A stretch of DNA of 64,000 bases from Variovorax sp. UMC13 (GTDB lineage Bacteria > Pseudomonadota > Gammaproteobacteria > Burkholderiales > Burkholderiaceae_C): contig NZ_LZZW01000031.1 in assembly GCF_014170375.1 (NCBI RefSeq), positions 372,001-436,000 on the forward strand, read 5' to 3'. A program made the position numbers and the translations under genes. The notes under the pieces were generated by a model. It was not told the DNA's origin and did no database searches. It saw nothing but the letters and a program-made list of their open reading frames with translations. Within the stretch, counting starts at the first letter, position 1. Every line of letters starts with the position of its first letter. Positions 23,939-32,455 of the stretch are shown piece by piece.

Positions 23939-26338
23939 TCAGAAATCCGCCGACACCGACACCAGCAGCGTGCGGGGCGCGCCGATCGTCAGGCCCTCGC
24001 GCGCCGCGGACTGCCAGTAGTTCCTGTCCCCCACGTTCTCGAGGGTGGCGCGCACCGTGATCGGCACGTTGCCGGTCACGAAGCGATAGCGGGCGCCGAG
24101 GTCGAAGCGCGTCCAGCCCGGGATCTGCTGCGTGTTGCCGACGTCCACGTACTGCGCGCTGGTGCGCAGCGCGCGGGCGGTGAAGCTCAGGCCGGGCAGG
24201 AAGGGGGCGTCCCATTCACCGGCGAGGTTGAGCTGGAACTTCGGCGTCGCGGGCGCGGTGCGGCCGTTGTTCTCGCCGCCTTCGGTGCGCGTCAGCACGC
24301 CGTCGGTGTAGGCGAAGCCGGCCAGCAGGCGCACGCCGGTGGCGGACTCGCCCTGGGTGATGAGCTCGACACCCCGGTTGCGCTGTTGCCCGTCGGCGCT
24401 GAAGCGCAGCGTCGCCGGATCGAGGAAGCTGCTGGCGCGTTCGATCTGAAACACGCTCAGCGTGGTGGCGAAGCGGCCGAAGTCGTACTTGGCGCCAAGC
24501 TCGATCTGCTTGGCCTTGGTCGGCGGGAACACCTCGCCGGCGTTGGAGGCGCCCGACGGCGCGGTCGGGCCCTGGCTCAGGCCCTCGATGTAGTTGCCGT
24601 AGAGCGAGAAGGCATCGGTGGCCTTCACCACCAGCGCCGCCACCGGCGTGACGGCGGACTTGTCGTAGTGCGCGTTCCGCTTGCCGCTCACGGGATCGAA
24701 GCCCGAGGTCTCGACCTGCTGGTGGCGTGCGCCGAGGGTCAGCTGGATGCGGCGATCGCTCGAGAAGATCGTGTCGGCCACGGCGAGGCTGCGCAACTTC
24801 GTCTCGGCCACCTTGGGGATGTACGCATCGACCGTGATGTTCGGCTGCGCGATGTCGGCCGGTTGGTAGAGATTGGAGAAGAGGAAGGCCCCGTTCTGCC
24901 GGCGCGTGCCCTGCTCCGAGTTCAGCGTGCTGACGCTGAGCACCGCTTCATGGCGCAGCGAGCCGGTGGCGAACTTGCCGCGCAGGCCGACCTCCGCGGT
25001 CTGGGTGTCGACCTCTTCGTTGAGCCGCGCGGGCCGTCCGGCGATCGCGCCGAGGCTGTCCTGCATCAGCCAACTGGTCTGCAGGCTGCGGAAGTCGTAG
25101 CGCATGGCGCCGACGGCGCCGTAGGCCGTGAGGTTCGGTGCCAGGTCCACTTCGGCACGCACCATGGCCGAGAGCTCCTTCGACTTCCAGTAGGTCCAGG
25201 CCGGCAGGAAGTTGGTCCTGGCGTCGGGTGCCGGGCCGATGGCCGTGCCTGCCTCCGGCGGGAACAGCAGGCCGCTGCGCGCATGCGTGAGGCGGTTCTG
25301 GTAGCTCAGGTCGGCCTCCAGGCGCACGCGATCGCCCTGATAGTCCACGCCCAGCGTGAAGGCTTCGAGGTCTTCCTTGGAATGGTCGACCGGCGTGTCG
25401 CCCGAGCGCTTGAGGATGTTGGCGCGCACGCCCCATCGCTTGTCCTCGCCGAGGCGGCGTGCGATGTCGAACTGCGTGCCGAACTGGCCGTCGTCCATGT
25501 ACGACAGCGTCACGCGGTTGAGCGGCTCGATGCCGGCGCGCTTGGGCACCAGGTTGATGGAGCCGCCGACCGAACCGGCGGGCGCCATGCCGTTGAGCAG
25601 TGCGTTCGGGCCCCGCAGCACTTCGACGCGCTCGATGCCGATGAGGGAACTGGCGTTGCGCGGCGAGATGCCGTAGAGCCCGTTGAAGGACACGTCGTAG
25701 TTGAACAGCGTGAAGCCGCGGATGTTGAACTCGTCCCGGCCGGCGCCGCGCGAATAGGTGTTGCGCACCGAGGGGTCGTTGACCAGCACGTCGCCGAGGT
25801 TCTGTGCCTGCTGGTCTTCGATCAATTGCGCGGTGTACTGCGTGGCGCTGAAGGGCGTGTCGAGCATGTCCCGGTCGCCCAGCAGGCCGATGCGACCGCC
25901 GCGTGCCACCTGACCGCCCGCATAGGGCCCCGGCGAGCGGGTGGCGGATTCGCTGACCTCGACCACCGGCAGCGTCGGCGCGCCCCCGCGGCCCGAGGCC
26001 GCCGGCCGGACCAGCACCGAGGCGCCATCCACCATCGCCTCGAGGCCGCTGCCGGCCAGCATCCGGTCCAGCGCCTGCTGTGGGGTCCATCGGCCCGATA
26101 CCGCCCGCGCTGTCTTGCCGGCCACCAGCGCGGCCGGGAAACTCAGCTGCAGGTTGGCCAACCGGGCCAGCTCGTTGAGGGCCTGGCCGAGCGGCTGTGC
26201 GGGGATCGAGAACGCCATCGCGCTCGAGGTGGCCGCGCCGCTCTGGGCATGCGCGGAAGGGGCGAAACCGGCGACGAAGGTCGCGGTGATGGCAGCCGCC
26301 AGGGTCAGCGGGGAAAGGTTGAAACGCGCGGCGCGCAT
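23939..26338 (-). CDS. TonB-dependent siderophore receptor with signalling domain
   Basis: A 799-residue outer-membrane receptor. A signal peptide (AAAITATFVAGFAPSAHA) is followed by an STN signalling domain (residues 40-110: FSIPAQPLGQALNELARLAN), a plug (DTPFSATQYTAQLIEDQQAQ, then FNIRGFTLFNYDVSFNGL) and a 22-strand barrel ending RTLLVSVSADF with C-terminal Phe. The STN domain means that ligand binding is signalled to FecR. The genes for FecR and an ECF sigma factor directly upstream make this a classical surface-signalling system for a ferric siderophore. Confidence 0.9.
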   Translation of the reverse strand: MRAARFNLSPLTLAAAITATFVAGFAPSAHAQSGAATSSAMAFSIPAQPLGQALNELARLANLQLSFPAALVAGKTARAVSGRWTPQQALDRMLAGSGLEAMVDGASVLVRPAASGRGGAPTLPVVEVSESATRSPGPYAGGQVARGGRIGLLGDRDMLDTPFSATQYTAQLIEDQQAQNLGDVLVNDPSVRNTYSRGAGRDEFNIRGFTLFNYDVSFNGLYGISPRNASSLIGIERVEVLRGPNALLNGMAPAGSVGGSINLVPKRAGIEPLNRVTLSYMDDGQFGTQFDIARRLGEDKRWGVRANILKRSGDTPVDHSKEDLEAFTLGVDYQGDRVRLEADLSYQNRLTHARSGLLFPPEAGTAIGPAPDARTNFLPAWTYWKSKELSAMVRAEVDLAPNLTAYGAVGAMRYDFRSLQTSWLMQDSLGAIAGRPARLNEEVDTQTAEVGLRGKFATGSLRHEAVLSVSTLNSEQGTRRQNGAFLFSNLYQPADIAQPNITVDAYIPKVAETKLRSLAVADTIFSSDRRIQLTLGARHQQVETSGFDPVSGKRNAHYDKSAVTPVAALVVKATDAFSLYGNYIEGLSQGPTAPSGASNAGEVFPPTKAKQIELGAKYDFGRFATTLSVFQIERASSFLDPATLRFSADGQQRNRGVELITQGESATGVRLLAGFAYTDGVLTRTEGGENNGRTAPATPKFQLNLAGEWDAPFLPGLSFTARALRTSAQYVDVGNTQQIPGWTRFDLGARYRFVTGNVPITVRATLENVGDRNYWQSAAREGLTIGAPRTLLVSVSADF

Positions 26339-26469
26339 GGATCGGGAACTCCTCGGTCGGTGGTCGTTGTCAGGCGGCCTCCATGGAGCGCTCGCCTGGT
26401 CCTCCCGCTGTAGACGCACCGGTCCGAAGCAAACCTCAGGTCGAGAACGAAAAAATCCCGAAAAAGATT

Positions 26470-27549
26470 TCAGGGCTTGCGCAGCACGATCTCGCTGACC
26501 TCGCCCTGCGGCACCAGCTTGACGGGCAGCACAAACGGCAGCGACTCGGCGAAGCGGCCGAACTGCTGCAGGCTGTAGCTGCCGCCGACCGGCAGCTTGG
26601 CGACGGCCGGGTCGCGGATCACCAGGCCGGTGCTGCGGTAGCGCTCGAACTCGGCCAGGGCCTGGGCCAGCGGCGTGTGGTCGAAGCTGATGCGCCCGCT
26701 GCGCCACGCGGCGACGGCCGCGGGCGCGACCTGGGTCACGGTCCCGAGGCGGCCGTCGTCTTCGCCCACCAGCATCTGGCCGGCCACCAGTTCGATCGGC
26801 GCTACGGCGTCGTCCTGCCCCGGGGCCTGGCCCGGCGCGCGGCTCACGCGCACATGGCCCTCCTCCACCGCGACCACGGTCCGGCCCGCATCCAGGCCCG
26901 AGCTCGTGTGGCGCACGGAGAAGCGCGTGCCGACCACCACGATGTGCAGCTTGCCGGCCCACACGTGGAAGGGGCGTTCCTTGTCGGCATGGACCGAGAA
27001 CAGCGCCTGGCCGTCCTGCAGCCGGACCTCGCGCCGGTCGCGGAACAGCCGCGCCTCGAGCCGGGTGGCGGTGTCGAGCTGCACCGAGCTGCCGCGTGCC
27101 GGATCGTCGGGCAGCCTGGCCACGATCTGCTGGCCGCGTTCGGTGGCGAAGGCCTGCTCGAAGGTCGGCAGCGCCTGCCAGCGCGTCCAACCCATCCAGC
27201 CGCCGCCGACCAGGGCCACCGCCAGCACGGCGACGGCCGCGGGCGCGGCCAGCGCACCGAGGCGCCAGCCGCGCCGCGGTTCCGGCGCCGCTTCCGGCAG
27301 GCCGCGGCGCAGCGCGGCCACCGCGTCGCCGGGCAGCTGCCGCAGCTGCCCCACCGTGGCCGCCATGTCCTCGAGCGCGGCCGCATGCCGGGGGTCGGCC
27401 GCCAGCCAGGCCTGCAGCGCCGCCCGGCCTTCGGCGTCGAGTCCGTTGCGCCGGCGGGTGGCCCAGGTCGCGGCCGCCAGATCGAGCGCGCGCACCTCCG
27501 CCTCCGCCCCGGGGGCAGCGGCATGGCGATCGGAAGCGGTCGTGATCAT
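26470..27549 (-). CDS. FecR-family anti-sigma regulator
   Basis: A 359-residue protein. The N-terminal cytoplasmic FecR_N part (ALDLAAATWATRRRNGLDAE, then WLAADPRHAAALEDMA) is followed by one membrane helix (AAPAAVAVLAVALVGGGWMG) and a periplasmic FecR fold (DTATRLEARLFRDRREVRLQ, then VGTRFSVRHTSSG). The C-terminus has a small STN-like domain (FDHTPLAQALAEFERYRSTG) that contacts the receptor signalling domain. It transduces the receptor signal to the sigma factor encoded upstream. Confidence 0.9.
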   Translation of the reverse strand: MITTASDRHAAAPGAEAEVRALDLAAATWATRRRNGLDAEGRAALQAWLAADPRHAAALEDMAATVGQLRQLPGDAVAALRRGLPEAAPEPRRGWRLGALAAPAAVAVLAVALVGGGWMGWTRWQALPTFEQAFATERGQQIVARLPDDPARGSSVQLDTATRLEARLFRDRREVRLQDGQALFSVHADKERPFHVWAGKLHIVVVGTRFSVRHTSSGLDAGRTVVAVEEGHVRVSRAPGQAPGQDDAVAPIELVAGQMLVGEDDGRLGTVTQVAPAAVAAWRSGRISFDHTPLAQALAEFERYRSTGLVIRDPAVAKLPVGGSYSLQQFGRFAESLPFVLPVKLVPQGEVSEIVLRKP

Positions 27550-27636
27550 GGGGATTGAAAAAACATCAGCGCTCGAGACTGTAGACGCACGAGGGGTGCC
27601 GAATCCTCAGCTTGCGTCGTCGCATCGGACGGTCCA

Positions 27637-28173
27637 TCAGGTCGGCGTCCGCTCCGGGGCCGGATCGTCCCGGCCTTCGAGCTGGCGTTCGCACTGCTTG
27701 CAGGCCAGCATGCCGCGCACCACGTGCTTCTCGACCATGCTGACCGAGATGCCCATGCGCCGGGCCACCTGGGCATGGGTGAGCTCGTCGAAGACGTGTA
27801 GCACGAAGGCCTCGCGGCAGCGCGGGGGCAGGCCCTCGATGGCCTCGACATAGGCGCGCAGCACCTGCTGCGAGGCCAGCGCGCCCTCGGGCTGCAGGTG
27901 CGGCGGGGCGGCGGGCTGCTCTTCCTCGGGGATCGCGTCCAGGCTGTCGTGGCGACGCACCTCGGCGCGCCGGTGCCGGTCGACCAGCAGGTTGCGCGCG
28001 GTGCGGTAGAGCAAGGCCCGCACGTCGAGGATGCTGCGTCCGGCATGCTGAACGGCGAGCACGCGGGCGTAGCTCTCCTGCGCCAGGTCGGCCGCCGTGT
28101 CGCGGTCGTTCACCTGACGATGCAGAAAGTTCAGCAGCTCGCGGTAATAGCGCTCCAGCAAGGCACACCCCAT
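27637..28173 (-). CDS. FecI-type ECF sigma factor
   Basis: A 178-residue sigma factor of the iron-starvation class. Region 2 (LERYYRELLNFLHRQVNDRD, then AADLAQESYARVL) and region 4 (LPPRCREAFVLHVFDELTHA, then VARRMGISVSMVEKHVVRGM) are complete. The start was placed at ATG 28173. It lies directly upstream of fecR on the same strand with an 87-base gap. Its targets are probably the receptor operon, and a Fur-like palindrome upstream suggests iron repression. Confidence 0.92.
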   Translation of the reverse strand: MGCALLERYYRELLNFLHRQVNDRDTAADLAQESYARVLAVQHAGRSILDVRALLYRTARNLLVDRHRRAEVRRHDSLDAIPEEEQPAAPPHLQPEGALASQQVLRAYVEAIEGLPPRCREAFVLHVFDELTHAQVARRMGISVSMVEKHVVRGMLACKQCERQLEGRDDPAPERTPT

Positions 28174-28235
28174 GGCGGCTTGCCCGGCTGCGCGACCGAC
28201 GATCGCAGAGCTTGAAGAGCCGAATCCACCAGAAC

Positions 28236-28254
28236 AATAAGAATTGTTCTTATT
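28236..28254 (-). promoter_or_regulatory. Fur-like box upstream of the sigma factor gene
   Basis: AATAAGAA, TTG, TTCTTATT is a perfect 19-base palindrome, the exact length of the Fur box and a recognisable relative of the GATAATGATAATCATTATC consensus. It is 63 bases upstream of the sigma factor start and 57 bases upstream of the divergent PLD gene. Its AT-richness stands out. Iron-loaded Fur bound here would repress the sigma factor. Confidence 0.75.
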
Positions 28255-28310
28255 ATCATCCAGACGCCGAGCGGCGCCCCGCGCGGCCGCATGGCGCAAG
28301 ATCCGCACGC

Positions 28311-28835
28311 ATGACACCCTTCCGCTCCCTGGCGCTGGCGGCGCTGCTCCACCTCCCGGCCCTGGCCCTGGCCGAGCCCGGCGTCGAGGTCGGCTTCTCG
28401 CCCGAAGGCTCGGCGCGGGCGCTGGTGCTGAAGACCCTCGGCAGCGCGACGCAGAGCATCCAGATGCTGGCCTACGCCTTCCAGGCGCCCGACATCGTGC
28501 AGGCGCTGGTCGACGCGAAGCAGCGCGGCGTGGAGGTGCGCATCGTGGTCGACGCGAAGCGCAACCGCGGCAAGGCCAGCCGGGCGGCGATGGACACCGT
28601 GACCCGCCACGCCATCGCGCTGCGCACCAACGACCGCTTCCACCTGCACCACGACAAGGTGATCATCGTCGACGGCCACACGGTCCAGACCGGTTCCTTC
28701 AACTTCGCCCCCTCCGCCGAAACCGCCAACTCCGAGAACGTGGTGGTGCTGCGCGAGATGCCCGAGGTCGCGCGGCCCTACCTCGCGCACTGGCAGTCGC
28801 GCTGGGACCTCGGAACGCCCTACCCGCCGCCGTGA
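28311..28835 (+). CDS. Secreted phospholipase D-type nuclease
   Basis: A 174-residue protein with a signal peptide (SLALAALLHLPALALAEPG) and one HKD motif: HLHHDKVIIVDGHTVQTGS, followed by FNFAPSAETANSENVVV. The single-motif size matches the small PLD nucleases of the pKM101 Nuc type, which dimerise to form the active site and act in the periplasm on DNA or RNA. It is divergent from the ECF sigma gene and shares the spacer with the Fur-like box. Confidence 0.9.
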   Translation: MTPFRSLALAALLHLPALALAEPGVEVGFSPEGSARALVLKTLGSATQSIQMLAYAFQAPDIVQALVDAKQRGVEVRIVVDAKRNRGKASRAAMDTVTRHAIALRTNDRFHLHHDKVIIVDGHTVQTGSFNFAPSAETANSENVVVLREMPEVARPYLAHWQSRWDLGTPYPPP

Positions 28836-28855
28836 CGCGGGCCGCCCCAAGCTTC

Positions 28856-28885
28856 TTGCATTTGATTCACATTCTGGTTTATCGT
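28856..28885 (+). promoter_or_regulatory. Candidate promoter of the aspartate operon
   Basis: TTGCAT (28856-28861) and TATCGT (28880-28885) are separated by 18 bases and lie in the only AT-rich stretch of the gap, about 100 bases before the first exchanger gene. The -10 element matches the consensus at four of six positions, so confidence is moderate. Confidence 0.4.
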
Positions 28886-28906
28886 CCCTCGCCAACAACT
28901 TCAACA

Positions 28907-28956
28907 CCGGCCATGCGTGCATCGGCCGGGGTAGGCTCCCCTGCCGCCCGAGCAGG
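28907..28956 (+). promoter_or_regulatory. Structured leader of the aspartate operon
   Basis: Two stem-loops lie between the candidate promoter and the first exchanger gene. The first (28907-28929) pairs CCGGCC with GGCCGG and ATGC with GCAT around a GT loop, with one unpaired C. The second (28940-28956) pairs CCTGC with GCAGG. An AGGGG ribosome site follows near 28971. The structure could be an RNA control element or a simple 5' stabiliser. It matches no riboswitch that I recognise. Confidence 0.4.
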
Positions 28957-28982
28957 TCCTAGTGCTTGCGAGGGGTTCATCT

Positions 28983-30689
28983 TTGAATGCGTCGGGCTTG
29001 GTTGCGGAAGGCATCGCGCTGCTCCAGAGGCAGCCTGAGATCGCCCTGTTCCTGGTGCTGGCCCTGGGCCATGCGGTCGGCCAGATCCGCTTCGGACCGA
29101 TCCAGCTGGGCGGCATCTGCGGCACGCTGATCGCGGCGCTGGCCGTGGGCCAGTTCGACATCCACCTCGCCGACAGCGTGAAGAACACCTTCTTCATGCT
29201 GTTCATCTTCGCGCTCGGCTATGCGGGCGGCCCGTAGTTCTTCGCCAACCTCGATGCCAAGGGACTGCGGCTGGGGCTGCTGTGCCTGGTCGAGGTGGTG
29301 GTGGTGCTCGCGCTGGTGCTGGGCGCGGCCTGGTGGCTGCAGCTGGACCGCGGCACGGCCGCCGGGCTGATGGCCGGCGCGGCCACCGAATCGGCCGTGG
29401 TGGGCACGGCCACCGACGCGCTCTCCAAGCTGGCGCTGCCCGCCGACGCCATCCGCCAGCTGCAGGCCAACGTGGTCACGGCCTACTCCATCACCTACGT
29501 GTTCGGGCTGATCGCCATCGTGGTGGCGACCAGCCAGGTCTTTCCGCTGCTGCTGCGGGTGGACCTGCGCGCCGAGGCCGACCGGCTCTGGAAGACGCTG
29601 GGCGGCGGCGCCGAGGATGCGGCCGCCGCCAGCGCCACGCCCGAGATGATCGGGCGCGTGTACGAGGTGTCGCAGGGGCGTGGCCGCACGGTGGGCACGC
29701 TGAGTGCGCTGTTCGAGGGCCGCGCCGTGATCGAGCGCGTGATGCGCCGCGGCCAGCCGCTGCCGGTCGAGCCCACGCTGCGCCTGCGCAGCGGCGACCG
29801 GGTGCTCGCCATCGGTCGGCGCGAGGTGCTGGTGAACGTGGCCGAATTGCTGGGCCGCGAATTCGCCGACACCGCGGCCTTCGACGCCGTGGTCGAGACC
29901 ACCGAGGTCGTGCTCACGCGGCGCGTCCCCGCGGGCCAGACGCTGCACGCACTGCACGCGGCGATGCCGCCCCAGGTGCAGCTCATCGGCCTGCTGCGCG
30001 ACGGCCGCACCATGCCGCTGCTGCCCGCGATGGCGCTGCAGCGCGGCGACATCGTCAAGCTCTACGGGCCGGTCGCCGAGGTGAACGACGCGGTCGCGCG
30101 CACCGGCGAGCGCGTGCTGGCCTCCTCGCACAGCAACATCAGCTACGCGTCGATGGGCATCCTGCTGGGCGTGTTCATCGGCGGCTTCGGCCTCACGCTG
30201 GGCGGCGTGCCCTTCTCGCTGGGCACCGGCGGCGGCGCGCTGCTCACCGGCCTGGCCTTCGGCTGGTACCAGGCGCGCCACCCGCACCGGTTGAGCATCC
30301 CGCCCGATGCACTGGCGCTGATGAAGGACCTGGGCCTGGCCACCTTCATCGCCTGCGTGGGCCTGGCCTCGGGACCGCAGGCAGTGGCGCTGGTGCGCAA
30401 GTTCGGCATCGCGCTGCCGCTGGTGGGCGTGGCGGTGGCCATCGTGCCGGCCTGCGTCTCGCTGTTCATCGGCCACAAGCTGCTGAAGCTCGAGGCGCCC
30501 GTGCTGCTGGGCGCCATCGCCGGCCAGCAATGCAGCACGCCCGCGCTCAGCGCGGTGCAGAACGCGGCCGGCAACACCACGCCGCTGCTGGGCTACACCA
30601 TCACCTACGCCATCTCCAACGTGGTGCTGCCGCTGATGGGCCCGCTGATCGTGGCGCTCGCGGGCATGCTGCCGGCCCCTCATCCCTGA
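28983..30689 (+). pseudogene. AspT-type aspartate:alanine exchanger gene broken by one amber codon
   Basis: The reading frame encodes a complete AspT-family exchanger (N-terminal helices, two RCK_C-like domains near the middle, C-terminal helices ending in a family-typical PLMGPLIVALAG) but is interrupted once by TAG at 29235-29237. There the paralog downstream has Gln 79 (GPQFF), and the flanking bases are identical (cccgtagttc against cccgcagttc), so one C-to-T change explains the stop. There is no frameshift. TTG 28983 follows an AGGGG site. The remainder could restart from GTG codons near 29295 but would lack the first three helices, so the gene is probably non-functional unless suppressed. 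Confidence 0.85.
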
Positions 30690-30720
30690 TCCGTCCTCTT
30701 CAATCCCAAGGAACCGACCC

Positions 30721-32409
30721 ATGGAATGGCTGCACGAGCTCTTCAAGAAATCACCCGAGATGGCGCTCTTCCTGTCGCTCGCGGTGGGCTACGCGATCGG
30801 CAAGATCAAGTTCGGCAAGTTCCAGCTCGGCGGCGTGGCCGGCTCGCTGCTGGTGGCGGTGCTGGTGAGCCAGGTGGGCGTGCAGATCGACAGCGGCGTC
30901 AAGGCCGTGCTGTTCGCGCTGTTCATCTACGCGGTGGGCTTCGAGAGCGGCCCGCAGTTCTTCAGCTCGCTGGGCCGGCAGTCGATCAAGGAGATCGTGC
31001 TGGCTGCGGTGATGGCGCTGACCGGCCTGGCCACGGTGGTCGTGATGGCCAAGGTCTTCGGCCTCGACAAGGGGCTGGCGGCCGGCGTGGCGGCGGGCGG
31101 GCTCACGCAGTCGGCCATCATCGGCACCGCGGGCGACGCCATCGCCAAGCTGGGGCTGGCGGCCGACGAGACCGCGCGGCTGCAGGGCAACGTGGCGGTG
31201 GGCTACGCCGTGACCTATGTGTTCGGCTCCTTCGGCGCGATCCTGGTCTGCGTGAACATCCTGCCCAAGCTCATGGGCCGCAGCATCCGCGACGACGCCA
31301 TCGCGGCCGAGACCGCGATGCAGGCCGGCGTGAAGGTGCTCGGCCCCGACCAGGAAGACGCCGCGCCCTCGCTGGTGGGCCGGATCTACGAGTTGGTGGA
31401 CGAGCCCCAACGCAGCATCGCCGACATCGAGAACGCCGACCCGGCCACCACCATCACCATCGAGCGCGTGAAGCGCGCGGGCAAGCTCATCGAGCCCAGC
31501 CCCGCGCTGGTGCTGCACCGCGGCGACACGGTGCTGGCCGTGGGCCGGCGCGACGCGGTGGTGGCCAGCGCGCCGCTGCTCGGGCGCGAGGTCTATGCGG
31601 TCGAGGGCATGGAGCTCACCATGCTAAAGCGCGAGATCGTGCTGACCAACAAGGCCTTCGACAAGAAGACCGTGGCCCAGATCCGCGAAGCCACGGCCGG
31701 CGGCGTGCGCCACGGCATCTTCGTGGTGCAGTTGAGCCGCATGGGCACGGTGCTGGCCATGCGGCCCGACACGGTGGTGCAGGTGGGCGACATGGTGTCG
31801 ATCTACGGCGCCGAACAGGACGTCAAGCGCGTGGCCGCGACCATCGGCGACACCATCGTGCCGAGCGCCAAGACCGACTTCGTCTACCTCGGCGCCGGCC
31901 TGGTGGTGGGCCTGCTGATCGGCCTGCTGAGCGTGAAGCTGGGCAGCATCCCGCTCACGCTCGGTTCGGGCGGCGGCGCGCTGCTGGCCGGCCTGCTGTT
32001 CGGCTGGTACCGCGCGAAGAAGCAGAGCTTCGGCGCGCTGCCGCCGGGCGCGGTGCAATTGCTCAAGGACCTGGGGCTGGCCGGCTTCGTGGTCGTGGTG
32101 GGCCTGCAGTCGGGCCTGCAGGCGGTGGAGACCGTGCGGCAGCTGGGCCTGACCATCTTCGGCGTGGGCGTGGTCGTGACCATCGTGCCGATGCTGCTGA
32201 CCATGCTGTTCGGCCGCTACGTGCTGCGCTACACCAACACCGCCATCTTCGCGGGCGCGCTCAGCGGCTCGCGCAGCGCCAACCCGGCCTTCGGCGAGGT
32301 GCTGGACAAGGCGGAGAACACCACCCCCACCGTGCCGTTCGCCATCACCTATGCGCTGGCGAACGTGTTCCTCACGCTGCTGGGCCCGCTGATCGTGGCG
32401 CTGGTCTGA
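30721..32409 (+). CDS. aspT: Aspartate:alanine antiporter AspT
   Basis: An intact 562-residue exchanger. Five N-terminal helices (ALFLSLAVGYAIGKIKFGKF, then VLFALFIYAVGFESGPQFF) are followed by a cytoplasmic region with two RCK_C domains (about residues 210-370; TITIERVKRAGKLIEPSPAL) and a C-terminal helix bundle. AspT swaps external aspartate for internal alanine; together with aspartate decarboxylase this consumes a proton and makes a proton-motive force. It lies 31 bases after the broken paralog and 46 bases before aspD, all in one direction. Confidence 0.9.
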   Translation: MEWLHELFKKSPEMALFLSLAVGYAIGKIKFGKFQLGGVAGSLLVAVLVSQVGVQIDSGVKAVLFALFIYAVGFESGPQFFSSLGRQSIKEIVLAAVMALTGLATVVVMAKVFGLDKGLAAGVAAGGLTQSAIIGTAGDAIAKLGLAADETARLQGNVAVGYAVTYVFGSFGAILVCVNILPKLMGRSIRDDAIAAETAMQAGVKVLGPDQEDAAPSLVGRIYELVDEPQRSIADIENADPATTITIERVKRAGKLIEPSPALVLHRGDTVLAVGRRDAVVASAPLLGREVYAVEGMELTMLKREIVLTNKAFDKKTVAQIREATAGGVRHGIFVVQLSRMGTVLAMRPDTVVQVGDMVSIYGAEQDVKRVAATIGDTIVPSAKTDFVYLGAGLVVGLLIGLLSVKLGSIPLTLGSGGGALLAGLLFGWYRAKKQSFGALPPGAVQLLKDLGLAGFVVVVGLQSGLQAVETVRQLGLTIFGVGVVVTIVPMLLTMLFGRYVLRYTNTAIFAGALSGSRSANPAFGEVLDKAENTTPTVPFAITYALANVFLTLLGPLIVALV

Positions 32410-32455
32410 GCGACGCTTTCCTCTTCTGACGGTCTTTCAACCAAGGAGCATTTCC

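Noticed and set aside
29235..29237. Amber codon read as pyrrolysine
   Set aside because: The paralog has Gln here and no pyrrolysine genes are expected in this group; a point mutation is simpler.
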